Part shown: positions 1 through 9,248 of the stretch, one piece after another
How the letters are laid out: every line of letters starts with the position of its first letter
Numbering within the stretch: the stretch's first letter is position 1
NCBI GenBank assembly: GCA_030626065.1
Contig: DAOUPR010000003.1
Span: forward strand, 1-32,685
DNA: 32,685 bases
Source: Clostridium sp.
GTDB lineage: Bacteria; Bacillota; Clostridia; Clostridiales; Clostridiaceae
Direction: 5' to 3'
Made by a program: the position numbers and the translations under genes
The notes under the pieces: model-generated
What the model saw: the letters and a program-made list of their open reading frames with translations, nothing else
What the model was told of the DNA's origin: nothing
Databases searched by the model: none

Positions 1-1
1 A

Positions 2-1324
2 ACACAAATAGGCTCCAGTTTAGTAGGAGTTTTATATATTTTAGATGAACCAAGTATTGGATTGCATCAAAGAGATAATGATAGATTGATATCAACGTTA
101 AAGCAGCTAAAAGATATAGGAAATACTTTGATAGTAGTAGAGCATGATGAAGACACCATAAAGGAAGCTGATTTCATAGTTGACATTGGACCTAGAGCGG
201 GAGAACATGGTGGAGAAGTAATAGCGGCTGGTGATATTGATACTATTATGAATACTCAAAGATCTATAACGGGACAATATTTAAGAGGTATAAAGCGTAT
301 TGAAGTTCCTAAAGAAAGACGTAAGGGTAATGGAAAAATTATTACTGTTTCAGGAGCTAAAGAGAATAATTTAAAAAATATAGATGTCAAATTTCCTTTA
401 GGGAAATTCATATGTATTACTGGAGTTTCAGGTTCGGGGAAAAGTACATTGGTAAATGAAATTCTATTTAAAGGATTGAATAGAAAAATCAATAAATCAA
501 AGTATTTACCAGGAAAACATAAAGAAATAACAGGTTACGAAAATATAGATAAGATTATAAACATTGATCAAAGCCCTATAGGTAGGACTCCAAGATCTAA
601 TCCAGCTACTTATACAGGTTTATTTGATGTTATAAGAGGATTGTTTGCTAATACACCAGAATCCCGTATGAGAGGATATAAACCCGGGAGATTTAGTTTT
701 AATGTTAAAGGTGGAAGATGCGAGGCTTGTTCTGGCGACGGTATTATAAAAATTGAGATGCAATTTTTATCAGATGTTTATGTACCTTGTGAAATATGTA
801 AAGGTAAGAGATATAACAGAGAAACTTTGGCAGTTAGGTATAAAGGTAAAAATATTAGTGAAGTATTAGAAATGACAGTAGAAGAAGCTCTTGAGTTTTT
901 TGAAAATATACCGAGGGCAAAAAATAAACTTCAGACATTAATGGATGTTGGTTTAGGTTATGTTAGACTAGGTCAACCAAGTACACAGCTTTCAGGTGGT
1001 GAAGCTCAAAGGATAAAGTTAGCATCTGAATTATCTAAAAGAAGTACAGGGAAAACTTTTTATATATTAGATGAACCAACAACTGGTCTTCATATAGATG
1101 ATGTAAATAGATTGATAGAAATATTACAAAGGCTAGCAGATGGGGGAAATACAGTTCTTGTAATAGAACATAACTTGGATGTAATTAAAAGTTGTGATCA
1201 TATTGTTGACTTAGGTCCTGAGGGCGGAGATAAAGGTGGAGAAATTATTTGCACTGGAACGCCTGAAAAAGTAAAGGAAAATCAAAATTCCTATACAGGA
1301 TATTATTTGAAGAATATGTTATAA
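2..1324 (+). CDS. uvrA: Excinuclease ABC subunit A, 3' part (5' end outside window)
   Basis: UvrA is the damage-recognition ATPase of nucleotide excision repair; it loads UvrB onto lesions. The frame is open from base 2, so the gene enters from the left. About 440 of the usual ~940 residues are present. The visible part begins at the Walker B of the first ABC domain (LDEPSIGLH). It continues with the second Walker A (GVSGSGKST), the second CxxC...CxxC zinc finger (CEAC...CEIC), the ABC signature [12 protein letters not shown] and the second Walker B ([11 protein letters not shown]). The stop TAA is at 1322-1324. The next gene starts 40 bases downstream with no clear terminator, so read-through is possible. 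uvrB often lies just upstream in Firmicutes but cannot be seen here. Identification is very secure. Confidence 0.98.
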   Translation, partial: TQIGSSLVGVLYILDEPSIGLHQRDNDRLISTLKQLKDIGNTLIVVEHDEDTIKEADFIVDIGPRAGEHGGEVIAAGDIDTIMNTQRSITGQYLRGIKRIEVPKERRKGNGKIITVSGAKENNLKNIDVKFPLGKFICITGVSGSGKSTLVNEILFKGLNRKINKSKYLPGKHKEITGYENIDKIINIDQSPIGRTPRSNPATYTGLFDVIRGLFANTPESRMRGYKPGRFSFNVKGGRCEACSGDGIIKIEMQFLSDVYVPCEICKGKRYNRETLAVRYKGKNISEVLEMTVEEALEFFENIPRAKNKLQTLMDVGLGYVRLGQPSTQLSGGEAQRIKLASELSKRSTGKTFYILDEPTTGLHIDDVNRLIEILQRLADGGNTVLVIEHNLDVIKSCDHIVDLGPEGGDKGGEIICTGTPEKVKENQNSYTGYYLKNML

Positions 1325-1364
1325 TAGAGTAAATTTAAAATACTTTATTAAAGCAGGTGGAGAT

Positions 1365-1859
1365 ATGCCTATTTTAAGTAAGTTGGGATTGGTTATTAGA
1401 TTTTTCATAGTAGTAATTATATATTTAATAATATTCTATTCCCTGAAAATTATGAAAAATGACCTTTCTCAAAGTTCCAATGGAAAACAGAATGACGAAA
1501 ATATGAAACAAAAAGATGTAGATATTGATACTGAAACGAATAAGCAAAAACGCCTTAAAATTGGTCTTGAAATACTAGAGATTTATAGAAAAGATAATGA
1601 TTTAAAAATAGGTAGTATTATACCTTTCCATAATAATCTAACAATAGGAAGACATAAGAAAAATAATATTTCATTGCCAGATCCTTATGTTTCTAAGTAT
1701 CATGCAAAGCTTTATAGAAAGAATGATAAGATATTGATAAAAGATAATAAAAGTACTAATGGTATTGAAGTTAATAATGATTTAATTAGGAAAGAACAAC
1801 AAGTTGAATATGGAGACATTATTAGAATAGGCAATTATACTTTTAGAGTGATAGGATAA
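1365..1859 (+). CDS. FHA-domain protein with N-terminal membrane anchor
   Basis: This 164-residue protein has one hydrophobic segment at residues ~7-28, a polar lysine/asparagine-rich linker, and a C-terminal forkhead-associated domain at about residues 70-160. The FHA signature is present: IGRHKKNN (Gly95-Arg96), SKYHAKL and KSTNGIEV, the conserved GR, SxxH and N positions that bind phosphothreonine. The domain is predicted to be cytoplasmic and tethered to the membrane. It ends 16 bases before the FtsW-like gene, whose Shine-Dalgarno lies just after its stop, so the two are probably translated together. Actinobacteria have a comparable FhaB-RodA-PbpA neighbourhood, suggesting that the FHA protein tunes the downstream peptidoglycan synthases. 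No Ser/Thr kinase is in the window, so its phosphorylated partner is unknown. The start has the RBS AGGTGG. Confidence 0.9.
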   Translation: MPILSKLGLVIRFFIVVIIYLIIFYSLKIMKNDLSQSSNGKQNDENMKQKDVDIDTETNKQKRLKIGLEILEIYRKDNDLKIGSIIPFHNNLTIGRHKKNNISLPDPYVSKYHAKLYRKNDKILIKDNKSTNGIEVNNDLIRKEQQVEYGDIIRIGNYTFRVIG

Positions 1860-1875
1860 AATGAGGAGTTTTTTT

Positions 1876-3177
1876 ATGTTACAGAAAATAGAAGAAAAAA
1901 AATTACTCAGGCTAACATATGTATTAGCCTGTTTATGTTTTGTTAATCTAAGTATACTTAAATGGCCTATTGATTTTAAAGCTATAGTATATGGCATAGT
2001 TATTATTTTTATTATTACATGGGGAAATTTTCTTTTGAGAAGATTCTTTCCAAATGGAGATAAATTTATTTACACATATGCATCAATACTTTCGATAATT
2101 GGAATTACTATGATATATCGAATAAATCCATCCTTGGCCTTTAGACAAATAATTATATTTTTGATAGGACAATTCACTTTTTTAGGAATTGTAATAATAT
2201 TACCAGGAATAAGGCGATATTGTAGATTGAAATATTTCTATTTAGTAGGAACTTTTATATTTATGTCTATGAGTACTTTTTTTGGAGTAGAGAAAAATGG
2301 TGCTCAAAACTGGGTGGAATTTGGAAATATCAATCTTAGTTCTTTTTCAGTGTTTAATTCTATTTTTGCTAAATTAGGTTTAAATGGAGAAGTTATATTA
2401 CCAGGGCTTAGTTTTCAACCATCTGAGGTAGGGAAAATTTTTTTGGTTGCGTATTTAGCGTCTTCTTTAAGGAAATATAAAGAAAGAAAAGATTTGTATT
2501 TGCCAGCGGCAGTTGTAGCAGCAAGCTTAGGGTTTATGGTTATACAGAAAGATTTAGGTAGTGCTTTGATAATTTTTGCTATTTCGGTAACTATGTTGTA
2601 TATTGCTACTTCAAATATAAAGTATATTTTATTGTGTATAATTCTTTCGTGTTTAGGTTCAACTTGTGGATATTATTTATTCTCTCATGTAAGAGTAAGG
2701 GTGAGTATTTGGATGAATCCTTGGGCAGATCCTTATGGAAAGGGATATCAAGTGGTCCAGTCATTAATTTCGATAGCTTCAGGTGGATTGTTTGGAACTG
2801 GACTAGGTTTAGGATATCCTAATACAGTACCGTATAGTTATTCGGATTTTATTTTTTCGGTTATTTGTGAAGAAATGGGTATGCTAACAGGCATAGCTGT
2901 TATTATAATTTATTTTTTATTATTTTATAGAAGTATTAGAGCTTCTATAGGAGCTAATGATAATTTTACAAAATTACTTTCTGTAGGTTATAGTTCAATG
3001 ATTGCGGCGCAAACTTTGGTTATAATTGGAGGCGTTATGAAGTTTATACCATTGACAGGAATTACTCTTCCTTTGGTAAGTTATGGAGGAAGTTCTATGG
3101 TAACAACATATATGGCTTTAGGGCTATTGCAGAAGATATCAGAGGAGGAATATTCTCTTGAACAATCTCTCGAATAA
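1876..3177 (+). CDS. FtsW/RodA/SpoVE family peptidoglycan glycosyltransferase
   Basis: This is a polytopic SEDS protein that polymerises lipid II with a partner class B PBP. I place the start at ATG 1876 (433 residues) rather than ATG 1861, because GAGGAG at 1863-1868 lies 7 bases upstream of 1876. Family motifs are FQPSEVGK (residues 180-187), QKDLGSALIIF, GKGYQVVQSLISIASGG, SDFIFSVICEEMG and PLVSYGGSSM. The stretch from GAQNW (from residue 142) to FQPSE is longer than in typical FtsW/RodA (about 34 residues between W and F against roughly 10-12), so an extra loop of ~20-25 residues is inserted there. The gene overlaps the following PBP gene by 20 bases. FtsW, RodA and SpoVE cannot be told apart from sequence alone, so no symbol is given. 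Confidence 0.93.
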   Translation: MLQKIEEKKLLRLTYVLACLCFVNLSILKWPIDFKAIVYGIVIIFIITWGNFLLRRFFPNGDKFIYTYASILSIIGITMIYRINPSLAFRQIIIFLIGQFTFLGIVIILPGIRRYCRLKYFYLVGTFIFMSMSTFFGVEKNGAQNWVEFGNINLSSFSVFNSIFAKLGLNGEVILPGLSFQPSEVGKIFLVAYLASSLRKYKERKDLYLPAAVVAASLGFMVIQKDLGSALIIFAISVTMLYIATSNIKYILLCIILSCLGSTCGYYLFSHVRVRVSIWMNPWADPYGKGYQVVQSLISIASGGLFGTGLGLGYPNTVPYSYSDFIFSVICEEMGMLTGIAVIIIYFLLFYRSIRASIGANDNFTKLLSVGYSSMIAAQTLVIIGGVMKFIPLTGITLPLVSYGGSSMVTTYMALGLLQKISEEEYSLEQSLE

Positions 3178-4618
3178 TATAAAAAAAGTAATTATTTTAT
3201 ATCTATTATTATTTTTAGCCACTATATCTGGAATGATATATTTTTTAATTGTACAGGCCGGAGAATTAGAAGAAAGCTCGTATAATAAAAGAATTTGGAT
3301 TGAAAGAGAAAAGGTTTCTAGGGGTACTATTTACGATAATGACAATGAAGTATTGGCTATAACAGATGAAAATGGCCAAAGAAAGTATCCAGATGGAGCT
3401 GCTTTTTCACATATAGTAGGATATTATAGAGTTAATGAGTCAATTGCGGGCTTAGAAAAACAATACGATAAATATTTAAGAGGAGATTGCTTTTTAGGTA
3501 TATCAGAATTAGTTGATAAGGTTGATAATGCTATAAAGGTCAAAGATAGTGATGATGGATTTATGGCTGATAAAGGCTATGATATAGTAACAACATTAGA
3601 TGCAGCTGTTCAAAAGAAAGCATATGATATGCTTGCAGGCGAAAATGGTGGTAATGGTGCAGTAGTTGCTATTGAGCCACAAACAGGGAAAGTTTTAGCT
3701 AGTGTATCATATCCAGCATTTAAGCCATTAGCGGATTCCTCAACGTGGCAAGGTTATAATAAGGACGAAAATGCCCCATTGTTTAACAGAGCTTTTTCAG
3801 GATTGTATCCACCAGGGTCTACATTCAAAATGGTTACACTGCTTTCAGCGTTGCAAAATATAGAAGATGTAGATCAAAGAGTTTTTCAAGATGATGGGAT
3901 AATAGTTTTTAATGATCAAGAGTCAATTTCAAACTCTCATGGAGCTATGGGAGAAATAAGTTTACAAAAAGCTTTTATTAAATCTAGTAATGTTGTATTT
4001 GGTGAACTTGGTATAGAATTAGGAAATGGAAACTTAAAGAATACTGCGGGACAATTATTTTTTAATAAAGAATTCAGCATTGATGGCTTTAGTGTTAAAG
4101 AAAGTAATTTTCCAACGTTAAGTAGTTGGGAAAAAGGAGATATTGCACAAAGTGCAATAGGTCAAGGGCAGGTAGTTGTATCACCAGCTCAAATGGCAAT
4201 TATTACTTCTATAATTGCTAATAATGGATTATATAAAGAACCATACATTGTTGAAAAAATAGTTAATGATAATGGATATGTAGTACAAGATAGAAGATTT
4301 TCTTCAAATAGTGTTAGAATAATTTCAGAAGAAAATGCTAAAGTAATTAAAAAATACATGAAAAAAGTTGTAGAAGATGATGAAGGAACTGGTAGTAGAA
4401 ATGCTCGAATAAGTGGAGTAGAGGTTTGTGGTAAAACGGGAACAGCACAATATGGAGATAAAACTGGAGATGAAACTCAAGAACATTCTTGGTTTGTTGC
4501 TTTTGCTCCGGCAGAACATCCAAAGATAGCTGTAGCTGTTATTGTAGAAGGTGGTGGGGCTGGCAGTGGAAAAGCAGCGATAATCGCCAGAAAAGTAATT
4601 ATAGAGGCTTTGAAATAA
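3158..4618 (+). CDS. Class B penicillin-binding protein (transpeptidase)
   Basis: This 486-residue D,D-transpeptidase cross-links peptidoglycan stem peptides. It has a short cytoplasmic N-terminus, a membrane segment at ~10-32 and an extracellular dimerisation region. The catalytic domain carries the SxxK motif STFK (Ser221-Lys224), SxN as SSN (276-278) and KTG (426-428, in CGKTGTAQY). The start is TTG at 3158 with AGGAGG at 3143-3148, inside the end of the FtsW-like gene, so translational coupling is likely and a SEDS-PBP complex is the natural inference. It resembles the short PbpA-type proteins of FHA-RodA-PbpA loci more than large PBP2 or SpoVD, and lacks PASTA repeats. A strong terminator follows within 10 bases. 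Confidence 0.93.
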   Translation: MNNLSNNIKKVIILYLLLFLATISGMIYFLIVQAGELEESSYNKRIWIEREKVSRGTIYDNDNEVLAITDENGQRKYPDGAAFSHIVGYYRVNESIAGLEKQYDKYLRGDCFLGISELVDKVDNAIKVKDSDDGFMADKGYDIVTTLDAAVQKKAYDMLAGENGGNGAVVAIEPQTGKVLASVSYPAFKPLADSSTWQGYNKDENAPLFNRAFSGLYPPGSTFKMVTLLSALQNIEDVDQRVFQDDGIIVFNDQESISNSHGAMGEISLQKAFIKSSNVVFGELGIELGNGNLKNTAGQLFFNKEFSIDGFSVKESNFPTLSSWEKGDIAQSAIGQGQVVVSPAQMAIITSIIANNGLYKEPYIVEKIVNDNGYVVQDRRFSSNSVRIISEENAKVIKKYMKKVVEDDEGTGSRNARISGVEVCGKTGTAQYGDKTGDETQEHSWFVAFAPAEHPKIAVAVIVEGGGAGSGKAAIIARKVIIEALK

Positions 4619-4627
4619 AATATTGAT

Positions 4628-4670
4628 AATATAGCAGCTTTTGTTGAAAAAGTTGCTATATTATTTTTTT
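4628..4670 (+). terminator. Rho-independent terminator after the PBP gene
   Basis: AATATAGCAGCTTTT (4628-4642) pairs with AAAAGTTGCTATATT (4648-4662), a 15-bp stem with one G-U pair and a 5-base loop. It is followed by a T run to 4670. It closes the FHA-FtsW-PBP unit and possibly the uvrA transcript. Confidence 0.88.
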
Positions 4671-4770
4671 GTTCTTTAGAGCTTTCGTCTATGCTATAAA
4701 TTTTTCAAGGATTATTTATTTTTTACTAAACTAAATATTTTTTAATAGGAGGTAAGAAAATCATAAAAGA

Positions 4771-4798
4771 TGAACACATGTTCCTTTTGTGATATAAT
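4771..4798 (+). promoter_or_regulatory. Promoter with LexA (SOS) operator upstream of ydjM-like gene and uvrC
   Basis: The dodecamer GAACACATGTTC at 4772-4783 fits the Gram-positive LexA/DinR core GAAC-N4-GTTC exactly. It overlaps a -35-like TGAACA (4771-4776). A perfect TATAAT sits at 4793-4798, 16 bases further on, so bound LexA would block the polymerase. Transcription would start near 4805, giving a ~180-base leader before the ATG at 4987. The remainder of the gap 4619-4986 holds the terminator at 4628-4670, an orphan AGGAGG at 4747-4752 with no usable start after it, and AT-rich sequence with two copies of ACTAAACTAA. The motif is seen; SOS control is inferred from the known LexA box and from the downstream genes. 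Confidence 0.8.
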
Positions 4799-4986
4799 GT
4801 GAAGATAATAAATTATTATTTAAACTAAACTAATTTACTTAGCAAAAATTTTAATATCAACAGTATTCTAAAATATTACTTTTTATTAAAAGAAGTAGAC
4901 TAAATTATTCAAACAATAGTTTAAATATAAACATTATCTAAAAGTAGAGCGAAAAAATAGAACTTGACATAAGAGAAGGAGACATA

Positions 4987-5592
4987 ATGAGAGGAAAAAC
5001 ACATGCAGGAGTGGGAGCTGTAGCTTATATTGCTTTGTGTAATAAGCTTGGAGGATTTTCATATTTAGGATTATTAACTGTGACAGTAGCCGCATTGTTA
5101 CCAGATATAGACCATCCTAAAAGTACTTTTAATAAGTTTGTTTTGCCTATAAGGAATAAGAAAACAAAAGTTACTTTTTATTTATCTTTATCATTAATAA
5201 TATTTTGGTATGATACAATAGTGATAGGAGGAGAACCGGTATTAAAAGCACTTTCTCTTGTTAGTATAATGGCTGCATTTTCAACTCATAGAAATGGACT
5301 TAGTCATAGTATATTTGGTATGTTATTATATTCTTTAATAGTAGGTTATGTTTCTTTGAATTACAAAATAGAGAGACTTGTAGATTTTTTTATGATAGGT
5401 TATGCGTCACACTTGTTACTTGATTCCATGACTAAAATGGGTATTCCACTTTTCTATCCATTTAGAAAAAAGAAATTCAAGTTTTTGTTTACTATATCGA
5501 CTAATTCAAAAAAAGGAAAGATAATAGAAGAATCAATAATGATTTTGGGTTTAGTATATTTAATATATAAAGTTCCACATTTATTTAATTAA
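4987..5592 (+). CDS. YdjM/DUF457 family membrane-bound metal-dependent hydrolase
   Basis: This 201-residue multi-pass membrane protein belongs to the family of E. coli YdjM, a LexA-regulated inner-membrane protein of unproven chemistry. Conserved polar motifs of the family are visible: KTHAGVG at the N-terminus, LLPDIDHPKS, HRNGLSHSIFG and SHLLLDSMTKMGIPLFYPF. They supply His and Asp residues likely to bind a metal at the membrane. The start ATG has AAGGAG 5 bases upstream. It is the first gene after the LexA operator and lies 26 bases before uvrC, with no terminator between them. A DNA-damage-linked role is supported by this context and by known LexA control of E. coli ydjM; the substrate is unknown. 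Confidence 0.88.
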   Translation: MRGKTHAGVGAVAYIALCNKLGGFSYLGLLTVTVAALLPDIDHPKSTFNKFVLPIRNKKTKVTFYLSLSLIIFWYDTIVIGGEPVLKALSLVSIMAAFSTHRNGLSHSIFGMLLYSLIVGYVSLNYKIERLVDFFMIGYASHLLLDSMTKMGIPLFYPFRKKKFKFLFTISTNSKKGKIIEESIMILGLVYLIYKVPHLFN

Positions 5593-5618
5593 TGGTATCA
5601 TATATAGGGAGTGTTTAA

Positions 5619-7481
5619 ATGTTTGATTTTGAATTTCAAATAAAAAATCTTCCACAAAAACCTGGAGTTTACATTATGAAAAATTCTATGGGGGGAGTTA
5701 TTTATGTAGGGAAAGCTAAAAACCTGAAAAATAGAGTGACTCAATACTTTAGAAGTGGGAAGAATTCATCAGCTAAGGTTAAAGCAATGGTAAGTAATAT
5801 TGCTCAATTTGAATATATTATAACTGATTCTGAAATGGAAGCACTAATACTTGAATGTAATTTGATTAAGAAATATAAACCAAGATACAATATTTTATTG
5901 AAAGATGATAAACATTATCCTTTTATAAAAATAACTATAAATGAAGATTTCCCAAGAGTATTTGTAACTAGAAGAAAGTTAAAAGATGGAGCTAAATACT
6001 TTGGGCCATATCCTGCAGTAGCTGATGTACATGAAACTATGGAATTGTTGAAAAAGGTTTTTCCAATGAGAACATGTAGAAAATCTATTAAAGAGAATAT
6101 GGTAAAGGATAGGCCATGCTTGAATTATCATATAAAACTATGTAGTGGTCCTTGTGCAGGGGAAATATCTAAAGAAGAATATGGAGTAATGGTCTATAAA
6201 ATAATAGATCTTTTGAATGGGAAAGATATTGGATTAAAAGCAGAATTAAAAAGGAAGATGCTCGAAGCTTCCGACAATCTAGACTTTGAAAAGGCAGCAG
6301 ACCTTAGAGATAAAATAAATTCTATTGATAAAATAACACAAAGACAAATAATAATTTTGAAGAATTTTGAGAATGAAGATTTCATAAATTTACATATAGA
6401 AGAAGGCGTAAGCTGTGTTCAAATATTTTTTGTAAGAGATGGCAAAGTAATTGGTAATGAGCATTATATTTTTGAAGAAGTAATAGAAGAGAGTAAGGAA
6501 AGGATAATTGCTAATTTTATAAAAGAGTTTTATGGAGGAACTGCATATATACCAAAGAGTATATTTGTTCCTTTTATAGAGGATGGTTCGCTCTTAGAAG
6601 AATGGTTAACAGCAAAAAAAGGAACAAAAGTAAATATAAAAACACCTCAAAAGGGTGAAAAAAAGAAAATTATTAATTTAGTTAAGATAAATGCAAAGAA
6701 TGCTTATCAAAACTTTAGATTAGAATTATTAAAACAAAAGCGGGATGCAATATCAGTAGTTGAAGAGCTTAAAGATTTATTAGATTTAGACTATATTCCA
6801 GAGAGGATAGAAGCCTATGATATTTCAAATATTCAAGGTGTAGATTCTGTAGGAAGTATGGTAGTATTTGAAAATGGAAAGCCTAAAAATAGCGATTATA
6901 GGAGATTTAAAATTAAAACTGTTATAGGCGCAGATGACTATGGAAGTATGAGAGAAATTTTAACAAGAAGATTTAGTAGAGGGCTAGAAGAAGTAGAAAA
7001 GATAAAAGAAAAACATCTGGATATATCTTTGGGGAAATTTTGTTATTTTCCAGATTTGATTATGATGGATGGTGGTAAAGGTCAAGTCAATATCGCTTTA
7101 TCAGTTTTAGAAGAATTAAATATTAGCATACCGGTTGTTGGTATGGTAAAAGATGATAAACACAGAACTAGAGCATTAATATATAAAAATGAAGAAATTG
7201 AAATAAAAAGTAGAGGAATAGTTAATAAATTTGTAACAAGAGTTCAAGATGAAGTTCATAGGTTTGCAATTAGTTACCATAGAAGTTTGAGAGATAAGAA
7301 AAATCTTAAATCTGTTTTAGAGTCTATTCCTAATATAGGTAAATCAAGGAGACAGGAATTATTAAAGAAATTTGGTAGTGTTGAGAGAATTAAAAAGGCT
7401 AAATATGATGAATTAATAGAAACAAAATCAATAAATGATAAAGCGGCAAAAAGCATTTTAGAGTATTTTGGGAAGAAGTAA
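5619..7481 (+). CDS. uvrC: Excinuclease ABC subunit C
   Basis: UvrC makes both incisions flanking a lesion bound by UvrB. At 620 residues it is full length. The N-terminal GIY-YIG nuclease is seen as GVYIM...IYVGKAKNL. A cysteine set at C153, C167, C175 and C179 matches the Fe-S cluster ligands known in E. coli UvrC. The UVR motif that contacts UvrB is near residues 205-230 (DFEKAADLRDKI). The C-terminal RNase H-like nuclease has EAYDISNIQG, DDYGSMREILTRRF and MMDGGKGQ. It ends with a helix-hairpin-helix pair (SIPNIGKSRRQELLKKFGS). It probably shares the LexA-controlled transcript with the gene before it and may extend into the PHP gene 21 bases downstream. Confidence 0.98.
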   Translation: MFDFEFQIKNLPQKPGVYIMKNSMGGVIYVGKAKNLKNRVTQYFRSGKNSSAKVKAMVSNIAQFEYIITDSEMEALILECNLIKKYKPRYNILLKDDKHYPFIKITINEDFPRVFVTRRKLKDGAKYFGPYPAVADVHETMELLKKVFPMRTCRKSIKENMVKDRPCLNYHIKLCSGPCAGEISKEEYGVMVYKIIDLLNGKDIGLKAELKRKMLEASDNLDFEKAADLRDKINSIDKITQRQIIILKNFENEDFINLHIEEGVSCVQIFFVRDGKVIGNEHYIFEEVIEESKERIIANFIKEFYGGTAYIPKSIFVPFIEDGSLLEEWLTAKKGTKVNIKTPQKGEKKKIINLVKINAKNAYQNFRLELLKQKRDAISVVEELKDLLDLDYIPERIEAYDISNIQGVDSVGSMVVFENGKPKNSDYRRFKIKTVIGADDYGSMREILTRRFSRGLEEVEKIKEKHLDISLGKFCYFPDLIMMDGGKGQVNIALSVLEELNISIPVVGMVKDDKHRTRALIYKNEEIEIKSRGIVNKFVTRVQDEVHRFAISYHRSLRDKKNLKSVLESIPNIGKSRRQELLKKFGSVERIKKAKYDELIETKSINDKAAKSILEYFGKK

Positions 7482-7502
7482 ATTTACAAGGAGGATCTTA
7501 AA

Positions 7503-8237
7503 ATGAAATTAGTGGCAGATTTGCATACACACACAATGGCAAGTGGGCATGCATATAGTACTTTAATGGAGAATGCAAAATATGCAGCATCAGTTGGAAT
7601 AGAGGTGTTAGGAACAACTGAGCATGGACCTCTTATGCATAGTGCTCCCCACATATGGCATTTTCACAATTATAAAATTTTACCAAGAGAATTATTCGGG
7701 GTAACTATGTTATATGGGTGTGAAGCGGACATTATAAATCAATATGGAGAGCTTGATATTCCGAAACAAACACAAAAAGAAATAGATATTATGATAGCTA
7801 GTATGCACGACCTTTGTTTTAGACCTATGGGTATTGAATTAAATACACAAGCATTTTTAAATGTTATGGATAATCCGTATTTGGATATTTTAGGACACAT
7901 AGGGAATCCTCAATATCCTATTAATGAAGAAGAAGTAGTAAAAAAAGCAAAGGAAAAAGATATCATAATCGAAATCAACAATAGTTCACTAGGTAAATCA
8001 AGACCTGGTAGCAGACCAATATGTAAAAGAGTGGCTGAATTGTGTAAAAAATATGGAACTAAGGTAATACTTAATACTGACTCTCATTTTTGTATGTCTA
8101 TAGGAAGTTTTCCATATTCAATGGAAATCGTAAATGAAGTGGGATTGACAGAAGATCAAATTATGAATACAAGTAAAGATAAAATAATTAAATATTTGAA
8201 GAATAAAGGTAAACTACAGGATATCAATCTTGATTAG
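7503..8237 (+). CDS. PHP-domain phosphatase, YcdX family
   Basis: This 244-residue stand-alone PHP domain is related to E. coli YcdX. Metal-binding motifs are DLHTHT (His8, His10), GTTEHGP, ASMHD, LGHIGNP and NTDSHF, the set expected for a trinuclear metal site. It probably hydrolyses a small phosphoester; the physiological substrate of the family is not established. The start has a consensus AAGGAGG. It lies 21 bases after uvrC and 63 before murB with no terminator on either side, so the three may be one transcript. The fold assignment is confident, the function is not. Confidence 0.9.
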   Translation: MKLVADLHTHTMASGHAYSTLMENAKYAASVGIEVLGTTEHGPLMHSAPHIWHFHNYKILPRELFGVTMLYGCEADIINQYGELDIPKQTQKEIDIMIASMHDLCFRPMGIELNTQAFLNVMDNPYLDILGHIGNPQYPINEEEVVKKAKEKDIIIEINNSSLGKSRPGSRPICKRVAELCKKYGTKVILNTDSHFCMSIGSFPYSMEIVNEVGLTEDQIMNTSKDKIIKYLKNKGKLQDINLD

Positions 8238-8300
8238 TAGCATATATTTAAGTATACTAAAAATGTTATGGGTATTATTATAAGCTTAAGGAGATTATGA

Positions 8301-9221
8301 ATGATTAATAAAGATAAGATAGTAAAAAAAATGACAGAATTCATAGACATATCTAATGTACTTGTTGATGAACCTATGAAAAACCATACTTCTTTTAAAG
8401 TTGGTGGACCAGCAGATATTTTAGTGAATCCCAAGGATTATAAACAGGTAGAAAAAGCTATAAAATTATGTAAAGAAACTAATACAGAATATATTGTAAT
8501 AGGCAATGGTTCGAACTTGTTAGTAAAAGATGGTGGAATCAGAGGAGTAGTTGTTAAATTAACAAATCTTAATGAAATTCAAGTTAAAGGGAATTTGATG
8601 ATTGTGCAAGGTGGAGCTCAACTTACTAGAGTAAGTAAAAAAGCCTTAGAATTTGGATTGTCTGGGTTAGAATTTGCATGTGGTATTCCAGGCAGTATAG
8701 GCGGAGCAGTTACTATGAACGCTGGTGCATATGATGGTGAGATGAGTTATGTTATAAAAGAAGTAATAGTTCTTGATGAAAATGGTAATATACTTAAGCT
8801 GAATAAAGAACAACTGGATTTAGGATATAGAACTTCTGTAATACTAAATAAAAAGTATATAGTATTAGAAACAACACTTGTTTTAGAAAATAAAGATAAA
8901 GATGAAATTGAAAATAAAATGAGAGAGTTAATGCAAAGAAGAAAAGAAAAACAACCTTTAGAATTTCCATCAGCTGGTAGTACGTTTAAAAGACCAACGG
9001 GGTACTATGCAGGAAAGTTAGTTCAAGATTCTGGTTTAAAAGGTACTTCCGTAGGTGGTGCTGAAGTATCAGCGAAACATTCTGGATTTATTATTAATAA
9101 AGGTAATGCAACAGCAAATGATATATTGGAACTTATAGAATTAGTTCAAAATAAAGTAAAAGAGGATTTTGGGGTTGAATTATGTACTGAAGTAAGAATT
9201 ATAGGAGAAGAAATAAAATAA
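8301..9221 (+). CDS. murB: UDP-N-acetylenolpyruvoylglucosamine reductase
   Basis: MurB reduces UDP-GlcNAc-enolpyruvate to UDP-MurNAc with FAD and NADPH, the second committed step of peptidoglycan precursor synthesis. FAD-binding motifs are [27 protein letters not shown] and GYRTSV. The catalytic Ser is Ser227 in SAGSTFKRP and the late Glu is Glu297 (CTEVRI). Its 306 residues match the shorter Gram-positive (type II) enzyme. The start is ATG 8301, 7 bases after AAGGAG; an ATG at 8297 runs straight into a stop. Two hairpins follow, so this is probably the last gene of the uvrC unit. Confidence 0.97.
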   Translation: MINKDKIVKKMTEFIDISNVLVDEPMKNHTSFKVGGPADILVNPKDYKQVEKAIKLCKETNTEYIVIGNGSNLLVKDGGIRGVVVKLTNLNEIQVKGNLMIVQGGAQLTRVSKKALEFGLSGLEFACGIPGSIGGAVTMNAGAYDGEMSYVIKEVIVLDENGNILKLNKEQLDLGYRTSVILNKKYIVLETTLVLENKDKDEIENKMRELMQRRKEKQPLEFPSAGSTFKRPTGYYAGKLVQDSGLKGTSVGGAEVSAKHSGFIINKGNATANDILELIELVQNKVKEDFGVELCTEVRIIGEEIK

Positions 9222-9248
9222 GTTTATTATTTTATTTTTCACGTGGAT

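Noticed and set aside
1861-1875. ATG 1861 as start of the FtsW-like gene
   Set aside because: It leads into GAGGAG at 1863-1868, which is correctly spaced for the in-frame ATG 1876.
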